Positions 1-10,300 of a stretch of DNA of 64,000 nt are shown piece after piece. The stretch is from Blastomyces gilchristii SLH14081 (taxonomy: Eukaryota > Ascomycota > Eurotiomycetes > Onygenales > Ajellomycetaceae). The stretch covers positions 520,841 to 584,840 of the forward strand of contig NW_003101670.1 of the NCBI RefSeq assembly GCF_000003855.2. The letters run 5' to 3'. Positions within the stretch are counted from its first letter, which is position 1, and every line of letters starts with the position of its first letter. Both the position numbers and the translations under genes were made by a program. The notes under the pieces were generated by a model, which was not told where the DNA came from, did not search any database, and worked only from the letters and a program-made list of their open reading frames with translations.

Positions 1-167
1 AGATGCTGATTATTATATTCATTTTAAATATTCATAGTGAAATAATCATTCATTTATATCAGAGAATCATCTTCTCTCTCAACAGTGTCAAGATTGTAAG
101 TCTTTTTCTTTTTCATCTTTTCTTTCTGATGCTGATTTTTCTGTTCTTAGAGAAAATTGTTATGAGT
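1..167. other. Anonymous AT-rich flank
   Basis: No gene is recognised here. The stretch is AT-rich, lacks CpG, and looks like the same decayed DNA that continues after the SINE at 567. The plus-strand open frame at 3-218 runs into the SINE head, so it is an accident of composition. Confidence 0.6.
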
Positions 168-180
168 TTTACTGTGTACA
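168..180. repeat. Left target-site duplication of SINE
   Basis: The 13-mer tttactgtgtaca here is repeated exactly at 554-566, bracketing the SINE. A perfect long duplication is typical of LINE-mediated (target-primed) insertion and implies a recent event. Confidence 0.9.
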
Positions 181-270
181 GCCCCGGTGGCCGAACGGTT
201 AATGCGGCCACCCGGTAGCGCCTTGGCATGGGAAACCAAGGCGCGTGGGTTCGAAACCCGCAGGGGATAC
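181..270 (+). ncRNA. tRNA-like head of SINE with pol III boxes
   Basis: The D-arm-like hairpin tggcc/ggcca, a T-arm-like stem around ttcgaaa and A/B boxes resemble a Leu/Ser-type tRNA. Between them is a 9-bp stem (218-226 with 236-244) closing a 9-nt loop, in place of a normal 5-bp anticodon stem with 7-nt loop. The acceptor strands pair only at the CCCC/GGGG core. I therefore read this as a tRNA-derived promoter module, not a working tRNA. Confidence 0.7.
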
Positions 271-553
271 ATTAAATCCGGAACTCAAGCACCTCAGGTT
301 TCTAATAAATACAGAGGTGTACAAATCACTTCAATGAATCACTCTATGTTCCTGGGCTGAGAAGTTATTATCGCATGTATCTAATTGTCACTTCTTTGTA
401 TTTTCCTATGTTCTTGTTATCTTAGTGTGGTCTTAACACCTGTATTTCCTCCTGTATAATCAACACTTGACCTGTATTTAACATCACGCAAGGACTCATC
501 ATAAGCTCCGCTTGCATATGAGTATAATGAAAGAATAATAATAATAATAATAA
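181..553 (+). mobile_element. tRNA-derived SINE, intact and unmutated
   Basis: A 373-bp non-autonomous retroposon. Its head (about 181-270) is tRNA-like, with an A box near 188-199 (tggccgaacggt) and a B box at 247-259 (gggttcgaaaccc), so it should carry an internal RNA polymerase III promoter. A roughly 260-bp unrelated body follows and the 3' end is an (aat)n tail. Identical 13-bp duplications flank it. Composition differs sharply from the surroundings: CpG, CC and GG are common and there is no sign of the C-to-T decay that destroyed neighbouring DNA. It encodes no protein and would need reverse transcriptase from a LINE elsewhere. I cannot name the family. Confidence 0.88.
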
Positions 554-566
554 TTTACTGTGTACA
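554..566. repeat. Right target-site duplication of SINE
   Basis: Exact copy of 168-180, immediately after the (aat)n tail. It fixes the 3' boundary of the SINE at 553. Confidence 0.9.
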
Positions 567-1287
567 AAGTCATGATATTCACAGATATTAAGAAACTTTT
601 CATAATTATAAAGTTCAATATTGCAGAGATATCTGCTCTAATGAATTTCTTCAGAATAATAGATCTATATCAGTCTATTCTCTAGTATCTATTATCTGAC
701 TTTGTAATGCAGGTGAAAGATATTCATGTTTTCAGAAACAGAAATACAGATGTTATACTTTTTTACACTCACAGATATGAGACTTATATATCTTATCTAA
801 GATATCATTGTGAAAATGAGCTGTTCACATGCTGTATTCTGCTTTCTGCATTTCTCTGTGTCTCTCTCTCTCTTTCTGAGAAGTCTCATGTGTGTTATAA
901 TTATATGTATAACTCTAAGATCAGCAGGTATTCATTCAGTAACTGTTCTCATCTCTGATTTTACAGTTTTTATACACTAATAATGATTCTTAGTTACTTC
1001 AGCATCAGAGATCATTTTAATTGAAGATGATAACACTGCTGAGACTACTCTCTCTCACTCTCAAGCTTCTTCTATCACTTTCTCTTCCTTCTCTGCAGAG
1101 AAGGTTATGTATATATCAGATTATAAGTGTTCAGCTCTGAGTGACTTTCATCATCATTCATTCAGTTCTATGTCTTCTTCTTCTTTCATTTCTTCTATTT
1201 CTATTTCTTCTGCTCTGACTTCTGATTCTGCAGATTCTGTACTCTTCTTTAATTTTTCTATCTGTACATGTATGCATTTCTATATTG
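567..1287. other. Decayed intergenic DNA, low complexity
   Basis: No recognisable gene. CpG-free, rich in TCT/AGA, with a serine-codon-like run (tctTCTTCT) near 1168-1230. An open frame at 1107-1418 (103 codons) crosses from this run into the tandem duplication. Its C-terminal third is coiled-coil-like (see 1288-1711) and its N-terminal part is serine-rich low complexity. It may be the remnant of one coding exon. Confidence 0.5.
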
Positions 1288-1711
1288 ACATTCCAGTCAA
1301 TCTTGCAATAAATGACATTAATGTTATATACAGAGTAATAGAGAAATTAGAGACATGCATAATGTTGTTGCAAGAGCAGCTTACAGCTCTTGAATTTCTT
1401 GCAGATCTCAAGTTTTGAGATTTTCTTTGTTTTTGATGTTTTTCAGGTGGTGTGGCATTGGAAATAGATTAATATATGATGTATGAAAATGAATGAGATG
1501 TGTATGATAACATTTGTCTTTTGCAGCCAACTCTTACAGTTGATGATTAATTCATTATTTCTTTTCTTTTCTTACACTTTTTCTTTGTCTGCTAGTCACT
1601 ACTCTTACACAACCTCTATATGATACAGCATTTGATGACTAGGTTCAGCAGCTTCTATCTTTTGTGATTCTGCCTCGCGTATTATACTGTCTCTCTTCGC
1701 CCGCTCAGATC
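1288..1711 (+). repeat. Tandem duplication, unit 1 (424 bp)
   Basis: Starts at acattccag and is repeated in full from 1712 with a period of 424 bp. Differences between the units are overwhelmingly transitions. The 5' part is heavily mutated, while the last ~40 bp (about 1672-1711) keep CpG. In the plus frame the first ~130 bp read as a short amphipathic coiled-coil-like segment (REQL.ALESLADLEF type) ending in tga at 1416-1418. This could be the C-terminus of an unidentified protein. Confidence 0.8.
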
Positions 1712-2135
1712 ACATTCCAGCCAATCTTGCAATAAATGACATTAATGTTGTACGCAGAGTGGTAGAGAAATTAGAGGTGTGCGCGGCATTGTTATGAGAG
1801 CAGCTTGCAGCCCTCGAATCCCTTGCGGACCTTGAGTTTTGAGATTTCCTTTGTTTTTGACGTTTTTCAGGTGGTGTGGTGTTGGAAATAGATTAACATG
1901 TGATGTATGAAAATGAATGAGATGTGTATGATAACATTTGTCTTTTACAGCTAATTCTTACAGTTGATGATCAATTCATTATCTCTTTTCTTTTCTTACA
2001 CTTTTTCTTTGTCTGCTAGTCACTACTCTTACATGACCTCTATATAATACAGTGTTCAGTGACTAGATTCAGCAGCTTTCATCTTTTGTGATTCTGTCTC
2101 ATGTATTATACTGTCTCTCTTCACTCACTCAGATC
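1712..2135 (+). repeat. Tandem duplication, unit 2 (424 bp)
   Basis: Second unit. Here the 5' ~140 bp keep CpG (gtacgcag, gtgcgcgg, ccctcgaatc) and the 3' part is mutated, the mirror image of unit 1. The unmutated zone is therefore continuous across the junction (about 1672-1850). The coiled-coil-like segment recurs, with one CGA-to-TGA stop. Confidence 0.8.
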
Positions 2136-2204
2136 ACTACAGTGAACAGCTCATTGAAACTAACCTTATCTGACCTCTGAGTGTCTTCAGGGGTTGAGAT
2201 GACT
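2136..2204. other. Short flank left of element A copy 1
   Basis: Sequence between the tandem duplication and the first position that aligns with element A copy 2. It contains slightly GC-richer words (cttcaggggttgag). No gene or recognisable terminus is visible. Confidence 0.4.
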
Positions 2205-2479
2205 TGGTCTTATATGTTCACAGATGTTTCAGATAGTTCATTCTCTGTAATCTTCATGATTGAACTAATGTAAACAGTTGAATTCAACTCTGAATCTCTT
2301 TTTCTTCTGTGATCTGACTCATGTGCAAGTCTGCTGCTTTAAGACTGCTCTTTACTGTGTTATGTCTACTATCTGCAGTGTGTTATTGTACAATCAGCTA
2401 CAGTCTCATCACTTATTAAAGTATGATATTTATCTGATTTCTTCATTACTTTTCATTCTTTTCTTATAATTATGAAAAG

Positions 2480-3910
2480 ATCAGAATAAGTGAGATTATC
2501 TGATTTATAAGTGTCTATGATTTCTCTTACTTTGTGAGACTTTTCAATTATCAGTCTCTTCTTTTTCAATGCTGATAATAGTGCTGTGAATAACTATAAT
2601 CTGTTCAGATCTTGCATCTTTGCTTTTATAAGTCATGAATCATTTATTAAGTTGTATAAGATCTGTCTCTCTGATTTCTTCAATGTGTAAGTTCTCAGAG
2701 AATGTGATTTGAGTATTTTATAGAGTTCAAATCATCTAGATTGAAACTTCTCAGAATTCTCATTGTGTATAAGAACTCATGTTCTCACCTTGAGACTTGA
2801 TTTCTTAACTAGTGAGTCTTGTATTCTTTTCAATTGAATTGCTTAGTTCAGAAGTAACTCATTAGCTTTTACACATGTGTGACTGATCTCTTTCAATCTT
2901 GATTTCATGTCTGTGACTGTTGCATCTGCAACTGCTACTGCTGTATCTGTAACTACTGTTTCTGCTGCATCCGCAACTGTTGCATCTGCAACTGTTGTAT
3001 TCACAACTGCTGTTTTCTCCCTCATCTTTTCTGAAGCATTCTCTGGGATGCGCGGATGCAATTCATACAATAGATAGAATGATGAACACTTGAAGACTGC
3101 ATGCTGTTGAATTCATGTGATTAACAGCATCTGTCTAAGATATTCATTTCATAGTCTCATAGGCTTGCTCACTAGATATTTCATCAGCATGTTATTCAAG
3201 ATTTTATTCAAGTGTTTCATCTTTCTGTTCATCTGCAGATGATATGATATTGTTCTACAATATCTTATCTGTAACTGACTCATGAAATGCCTCATCACTT
3301 CTCTCACAAGATTCACACTGTTATCAGTTAGAATCTTATGTGATATTTCATAGTTGATATAGATCTCATTATATAGAAACTTCACTATCATCTTCTCTAT
3401 CATCTCTGAAACTGCTTTCACAACTGGCCAGTCAGTAGTGTAATCAATAGCAGTGATTATTCATTAATTTTCATTTGATATTCACAGTAATATGTCTATG
3501 AGATTCATCTCTCATTATTTGAACAGTTGTATTATACACTTTATCTGATGTTACACTTTCTTATGTTCTAACCCTTTCTTAGATTCTTTCACAACCTGAT
3601 AATTCAGGCACTCATGAGTATACATCTGAATGTTCTCAGTCATGCTTGATCAGTATACTCTTGATTCAAGTACACTCATGAGTTCAGAGCTTCTCAAGTG
3701 ACTGAATTCCTTGTGCATGTGAGTCATCAAGTCATGTCTAAATAAATATTCTAGATAGAGAGCTTCTGCATATTCTAGATCATGATAAAGCATAACATCA
3801 TTTTTCAATTTTCTCAGCTTGAAGTTCAGAAGCATCTCTTCTACTACTCTTATAAAATACTTATCATTCAATATCTTGTCATTCTTTAAGTAAGAGATTA
3901 TAATGTTCAC
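2480..3910 (-). pseudogene. Element A integrase (decayed)
   Basis: C-terminal half of a Ty3/gypsy polyprotein. Reading 3910 downwards gives an H2C2-type zinc region (HKEFSHL.SSELMSVLESRV, 3650-3910), then the catalytic-core part with LTDNSVNLVREVM and a degraded YH.Q.N (3149-3421). Next is a linker rich in VADAT-type repeats (2843-3070), then a GPY/F-like C-terminal module with many stops (about 2480-2760). It would insert the element's cDNA. Breaks are mainly tgg-to-tga and cga-to-tga. The same order is preserved in copy 2 (22860-24235). Confidence 0.75.
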
Positions 3911-4099
3911 TTATTCTGATTTCTTACACTCTCTCAGTGTATTTAATATAAACTTTTCTTGTATCTGATTTGCAGAACTCTCACTCATGAAATCAGATCT
4001 GTAACTAATTACATCAGATATTACAGTATTCAATCTCTTTCAGTATTTAATATGAAGATTGTACACTTGAAACTCTGAGATTCAATGTGCTAAGTGTTT

Positions 4100-5168
4100 G
4101 AAAGGTTTTATTATTAATTATAGATAGATGAGACTTTTATAATCTGTGATCACTGTTGTTATATATCTATTGTTAATATATCTATTTCATAACATCAGTA
4201 TGTGCTTGATTACTAGTAATTTCTTTTCATACACTGAGTAATTGAGCTCAGTGTCTGATAGTTTTCTATCATTATACATTATCAGATGCAGCTTGTCATT
4301 CTTATTCATCTGTAGAAGAACATCTCTGATAGCTCATTGAGATGTATCTATCTCAATGTAGAAAGGTTTATCACAATCTGATTGAATAAGTACTGAGAAT
4401 ATTATTATATATTCTCTCAGTGTGAGAAAAGTCTCTTCACACACAGTATTTCAGATAATTGAATGAAACTTCTTCTTTTGCAGATTTGTATTTATTTCTC
4501 TTAAGAGATCTGAGAGTGATGTAGATATTCATATGAAATTCTTAATGAATCTGTGATAATATAAGATTAATTTAAGAAATTATTATATATAATGTACATT
4601 TCTCAGCTGCAGTCAATTCACTATAACATTCAATTTCTTCAGAATGAAGTGTATGCAGTCATCACTCACTATATATTCTATGAACTTCAACTCTTCTGTT
4701 TCAAACACACACTTTGTTAATTTAATATAGAGCTTATACTCTGTCAGAGTTGTAAGTACTTCATTGAGATGCTTCAGATATTTGTCATATGAGTTTGAAA
4801 AGACTAGAATATTATTGAGATATATAAGACATGAGATTTCATTCTGTTTATGAAGAATTGTATTCATCATTATTTGAAAGATGATAAGTGCATTTGTTAG
4901 ATTAAATAACATTGTCAGGAATTTGAACTTTTCTCATTGTATATTAAATGTAGTTTGTGAGACTGACAGTTTATCTACATGAATCTGCCAGTATTCTGAG
5001 AGAAGATTGATCTTTGATAGATATTAAGTGTTTTCAACTGTATTCAACTGTTATTGAATCTGTGATAATGAATATTCATTCTTGATTGTAAGCTTGTTAA
5101 GTGCTCAATAATTGATACACATCTGTCATTTCTTACTCATCTTTTTCATGAATAGAACTGAAAAGCCT
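4100..5168 (-). pseudogene. Element A reverse transcriptase C-part and RNase H (decayed)
   Basis: The open piece at 4613-4912 reads as gypsy RT palm: LTNALIIFQIMMNTILH, then YLNNILVFS (catalytic YLDD with both Asp codons changed to Asn), then the LYIKLTKCVFETEELKFIEYIVS motif of the thumb. RNase-H-like sequence follows downstream (about 4100-4600) with stops. The N-terminal part of the same RT lies at 12.43-12.9 kb, on the far side of inserted element B. The gene was cut between the GLI motif and the palm. Confidence 0.8.
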
Positions 5169-5173
5169 CACAT
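5169..5173. repeat. Left 5-bp target duplication of element B (cacat)
   Basis: cacat precedes the B LTR and recurs at 12427-12431. The uninterrupted copy of A (around 25500) has a single cacac here, confirming the target site. Confidence 0.88.
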
Positions 5174-5431
5174 TGTAAGAATAAGTGCTCGCAGGCGATT
5201 ATTCGGGTGTTTGCAGCTTGGTGTGATATGTACTGTTAACTACTAGAAGTATTCACAGTAGAAAGATAAAATGTAGAGATTAAATGTATAATAGCATTCA
5301 AGCAGAGTTATGAATAGTATTTATAAACTTCAGTCTATATAGTTGTGTGTAGTCAAGAGCTGCTAACTCTATTGATTACATAAGAGATAGAAATAGAGAT
5401 AAAGAATCTGCAAGAAGTGAGATTTCTTACA
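5174..5431 (-). repeat. Element B LTR (3' LTR in coding sense)
   Basis: 258 bp, bounded by the inverted termini tgtaaga/tcttaca. CpG survives only near its outer edge (gtgctcgcaggcg, ttcggg at about 5186-5208). The rest matches the other LTR apart from transitions. Confidence 0.9.
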
Positions 5432-5451
5432 TACTTCTCTCTCTCTAAGAC
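5432..5451 (-). other. Polypurine tract of element B
   Basis: On the minus strand this reads as an AG-repeat purine run directly upstream of the 3' LTR. That is the expected place and composition for the plus-strand primer of reverse transcription. Confidence 0.65.
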
Positions 5452-6239
5452 TTCATCTGCAAAGCCTTTCACTGAGTGATTTCATAGAATCAGCTCAGCA
5501 CTGCAGTGATACTCACTAAAAATTCTTTATATCTATAAAAAAACCTCAGTGAGAAAAAATCTCTTGTTACTATAAAGAGAAAAGAGTCTGTTACTCAGTT
5601 TCTTATTCTGTGAGATTCTTTATAATTTACAGATTCTTCTCTGACTATCACACAGATTCATCTCACATCTTTCATACAGAAGAATTTCAGTTGACTCTTA
5701 ATTATTTTCATGAGATTCTTATGTGATTATCACACAGATTCATCTCACAGATGAATCACTTTCTGTGAGATTACTCTTATTAAAGAGAAGTATTTATAAG
5801 TTGATCTTTCACTTATTCTTATAAATCATTGTTCTTTGACACTGTAGAATTGTGAGAAATTTTCTATTCTTTCATCAACTCTGTAGAATTGTAGAATCAA
5901 GATATTCACAGTCTGCAATTACTCTTTATAGTTATATAGAAAGATTCAGATCTGTGATTCATAATTACTCTTATTTACTAGAGTGATCTGACTGTTCTAC
6001 AGAATCATTCACAGTGTAAGCAAATCTCTCTAAAGTAGTATAAATATTTCAGATCTATCTGTGAAATCTTATCTTCTTTTCTCTTTTTCTGTAACAGCTT
6101 TCATTCTTATAAACTATGAGTATTCTCATTCATCTGTGAAGTGTTTTCACTCAGATAACAGAGAGAGAGTGTTTCTGACAATATCTGCATATTGATTCAA
6201 GAACTTCTCAAGAATAAAAATTTTTTCAATTTTAATATC

Positions 6240-6558
6240 TTTATAAACAATGTCTGACTACTGCTGAGCTTCTTATAAGTGTTTCTATAACTTCTCTGAT
6301 CACTTTTTACTGACTGATGAAGCAGAAGTGTCACTGCTTACAACAGTATCTTCATTTCTCTCAGTTCTGTCACTGCACCCAATCTTCAGGCCAGCAGTCA
6401 ATTCCATGTCTTTCTCAGGCCAGTTCCTGGCTCTAAGCAGTGCAGTCTCTCTCTTTGCTGTAAGTCTTCTCATAAGTAATTTCTTACAGACTCTAGCTGA
6501 CAGTTCTTACAAAGCTCTCAGTTTTATCAGTGTCTTCTGCAGCTCTGTGAGTCTATGA
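6240..6558 (-). pseudogene. Possible accessory ORF between integrase and 3' LTR of B
   Basis: The minus frame shows about 77 codons with a single stop, rich in Arg, Lys and Leu (LRARNWPEKDMELTAGL is the best preserved part). The segment at 6370-6440 keeps GG/CC words (aggccag, ttcctgg) lost elsewhere in B, so it is less mutated. The plus strand of 6328-6558 is also open, so the coding strand is uncertain. The family is not recognised. Confidence 0.35.
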
Positions 6559-7849
6559 TCACTCTCTTCCTACTCACACAATCTCTGATCAGATATATGT
6601 AAATATGTCTAGATTCTCTATCAATGATTCTCACATCACAGCACATTTCTGCAATCTCATTATCAATGAGAGATGAGTTCTCAGATACCTGTAAAATCTA
6701 AGTAATCAAGACAATGTGAATGTTATGAATTCATGATAGAAGTTGATCTGAGTAGATGAGCTCTCTCTTCATATCTCAATTGTTTCTGAGCTGAATACTT
6801 CAGTATAACTGAGAGAGCAGACACAGCTTTGTAAGAGATATCTGATCACATATACAGACAGTCAGCTCTTAAGACTCTGTTACAACTGTATATATTCTGA
6901 TATTCAGCTTCTCTGAAGTCTGTGCATTTCTGATAATCTTCACATCAAATACAACAATTGTCTGTATCACAGATATGATACTCTCTACTTCTTTGAAGAA
7001 GAAAATTGATAGTTATGAGAAGATTGAATATTATAAGTATTAAGAATGTGAGTGTGAATTTTCTTTGTTTTTTCTTTGTTAATCTCTAAATTGTGTTCAC
7101 AGCCCTGTTTTTATTTTCTTATTTTTTAACTTTAATAAGAGCATGATTTCTTCTTCTCTTTGTATATACTGCAGACTGTTCATCTCAGTAGAAACTCATT
7201 ATCTTATAGACTAGAGTTCATAAATAATAGTATTAATATCTTTATCACAATCAGATTCTTAGTAAAGACTGTATTATTCTGACTTATCAGAATTCACAGT
7301 ATGAAAGTCATGTCTCAGCTTCTGCAGATGTCTTATCTATTCAGATGATTCTTAAGTGAACTTATTCATCTTATCAGAATATTCTTATCACTGAATCTTG
7401 AATCAGAGCTTGTAATCTCACTTCTCTGAGTTAATAATTTCTTTAATCTGATATTCTCTTTTACTCTCTAATACTTTGTAGACAGAGTAATGAGTCACAG
7501 AGTTCTCTTCTGAGAATTTCTTATATTTACAGAGTAAAGAGATATGAAAAATATTGTATATCTATAACTCAGATAACAGTTTCAATCTGTAGAACTATGA
7601 GTTAACTTTCTTTATAATCTTATAAGACTCTGTCTGCAAGAGATTCAGCTTCTTACTAGATCTCTATATAATAATATTTTCTAGACTCAGTCAGACTCTA
7701 TCATCTTTCTTGAAACTCTTTACAATATGCTTGAAGTCATAGTATCTCTTCTGATACTCTTGAGTCTTTCTCAAGAATTTACAGACTTTCTTCTGAATCT
7801 TCTGAATTCTCTCAGTCTGTTCACAGATATCATCATACTCTATAGTATA

Positions 7850-8310
7850 CTCTCACAGATTTATCAAGATTATCTGCAGATAAGTCTCAGTAAGCATCTC
7901 AAAGAGAGTTTTATCTATACTGATATACTTTGAGTTATTGTATATAAACTCTGTAAATGATAATCAATACATTCAGTCATTCTGATTGTAATTGACAAAG
8001 CACTGCAGATACTGTTTCAATATACTCATCAGATATTCTATCTGATCATCTGTCTGTTAATGAAAAGCTGTACTTAGATCTTATGAGATCTTCAGTATAA
8101 TTATCAGATCAGATCAGAACTTCTCTATGAAGATTAATTCTCTATCTGAGACAATGTTCACAGGTAATTCATGCAATCAGATCATATCACAGATGAAGAT
8201 ATAAGTCAAATTCTTTGACTTCAAGTTCTTGTGAGTGAGTATAAAGTATGTTATCTTGATGAAGTGATTCACTATCATCAGCACACTGTCAAAACAGACA
8301 TTATATATGT
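7850..8310 (-). pseudogene. Element B integrase catalytic core (decayed)
   Basis: The minus-strand translation shows the gypsy integrase core in order: DSVLMIVNHFIKITYFI around the first Asp, NIVSDRELIFI around the second Asp, and TDDQIEYL.SILKQYLQCFV around the catalytic Glu, followed by FIYNNS. Order and spacing match the DDE integrase fold. Several stops interrupt it (tgg-to-tga, cga-to-tga). Confidence 0.78.
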
Positions 8311-8989
8311 TCTTGCTTTCAGAGAGAATCACAAGAGCATTCATTTCTAGCTGTTTTCAAGGTTTTTATGAGATGAGTAGAGAAGTAAGTTCTTTATATA
8401 GTCTGAACTGCACTATCTGTGAACTCTGATAAACAGTACAAGAATTCACTATCTTCTTCACAAGTTCTCACATCTTCAGTCAGAAGTATTTTCTTACAAG
8501 TAACTCATAAGTTCTAGTATCTATAAAATGACTTACTAGAGAAGAGTCATGATATCTTTTAATAAGTTCTATGTGTAGAAACTTATTCATAGATATATAA
8601 ATTTAGCTCTCTCTTTGTAAGAGATTATTTAAGTCTCTTCAATTCTTTATTTCTGCAGAGTTAGTTTCTGCTGTAAGCAGTTTCTGAATATACTGAGCAT
8701 ATTCATTCTTCAGTTACAGTTCAGACAATCTGAATAGAAGATCTTATAAAGACTTATACTCTGTTTCTTCTTATATCAGATCTTCTACAGTGCTTCTCAA
8801 AGCTTACAATCTCTTCAGATTATAGATACTCTCTTCAAGAATTCTTATAAAGATTCTCAGAGTGTTGACTCTCAGTGTTATAGAGAGTAGTTATACAGAC
8901 TTCTTTTCTCTCTCTTTTCTCTTCTCTCACAGAGAATCAAGAGACTCTTCAGTTAATCTCTTCATAACACTTAGTTCAAGCATTCTGTA

Positions 8990-9550
8990 AAGCTTTTCTA
9001 TCTTCTCTAGTCTCTCTGTATCTGTTATCCTGGTCTTCTTAACATAGTCTGACCTCTGAGAGAGTTCATTCACTGAGTTCTTAGTTTTCTTAATATATTC
9101 TATCTTGAATCAGAACTCACTTAGTCTCTGAGCTCAGTAAATCTGCTACTATGAGAGTTTCTTGATTGAAGTAAACTATTATAAGCTGTCATGATCAGTT
9201 CTAACAGTAATCACTGTTATAAGACTCTCAAAGTAGTGATATCAGTGATGAAAGAATTTCACTATTGTAAGAAGCTTCTGATTATAAATGTTATAGTTAA
9301 TCTCTGTGAGTTGCATCTTTCATAAGAAAAAGATCACTGAAACTCAGTTCTCATTTGACTGTAGTTATAAGACTATTTCTGAAATTATAAAGAAGAAAAC
9401 ATCTGTCTTTAATCTGATTAAGAGCAAGAGATCAAAGTGAAATAGTATCACTGTATCTATGAATATCTGTTTTAATCTTACAAAGACTCTGTGAGCTTCT
9501 GAGATAAGAAAGTTCTCACAGCTCTTTCTTCTTAATAATCTTTTCATTCT
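8990..9550 (-). pseudogene. Element B RNase H-like domain (decayed)
   Basis: The open stretch 9365-9547 reads EAHRVFVRLKQIF.D..IL.HFD and then IRLKTDVF, the start of a retrotransposon RNase H domain (normally ETDAS, with a catalytic Asp). The continuation towards 8990 is too damaged for confident motif placement. It directly follows the RT region on the same strand. Confidence 0.65.
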
Positions 9551-9559
9551 TCATTTATA

Positions 9560-10300
9560 AAATAACTTCTTCTTGTTTTCACTCTTCAGCATGTCTGTAA
9601 GAGTTAAGAAGATTCTTATAAATACAAAGATAAATTATCTATAGAAATTCACAAAGCTCAGAAAGATCTGAATCTCATGAATACTAGTTAACTTCAGTTA
9701 TAATAGAATAGTCTCAATCTGTGAAGATTTCATCTGAATATCATCTGCAGTAATTACATATTCTAGAAAATTAATCTGATAAGTACTGAAGTTATACTTT
9801 ATAAGCTTAATATACAGTTCTGTCTCATCTAAGATCTTTAACACACTTTATATATACTCAGTATATTCTTTCTTCTTCACAGAGTATATCATCATATTAT
9901 TCAGATATATTATTATAAAGACATTCAGATATATATAAAGTGTTTTATTAATAAAAGACTGAAATGCTGCAGAGATATTAGTCAGATTAAAAGACATCAC
10001 TAGATATTTAAATAATCTCAGTGCAGTTCTAAAGACAGTCTTTCATTCATTTCTAGACTGTATTCATAGCTATGTATATACATTGATTATATTCAGCTGT
10101 ATAAATATAACAGCTTCTGTGAGATGATTGATTACATTCTTAATCAGAGACAGGAAATAGTGACTCTTTATTATCTTGAAGTTCAGGTCACAGTAGTCTA
10201 TACACAATCTGAGATCTTCATTTTTCTTCTTTATAAATATTACAGAGACTTTCATAAAGATCTGTAAAGATCAGATAAAGTTATTCTTCAGATTCTTCTC
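9560..10300 (-). pseudogene. Element B reverse transcriptase (decayed)
   Basis: 10070-10255 reads as the RT fingers motif KKKNEDLRLCIDYCDLN, followed by KSHYFLSLI and an LTEA..FIQL block. Further down, the catalytic box reads IIYLNNMMIY, i.e. YLDD with both Asp codons altered. It would be a Ty3/gypsy RT. It is inactive by catalytic-residue loss as well as by stops. Confidence 0.8.

Noticed and set aside
181..270. Functional tRNA gene
   Set aside because: A and B boxes are good, but there is no normal anticodon arm, acceptor pairing is partial, and it is the head of a SINE with a tail and target duplications.
1107..1418. A host gene encoding a Ser-rich protein
   Set aside because: The N-terminal part is low-complexity TCT/TCA decay product; only the duplicated C-terminal segment looks protein-like.
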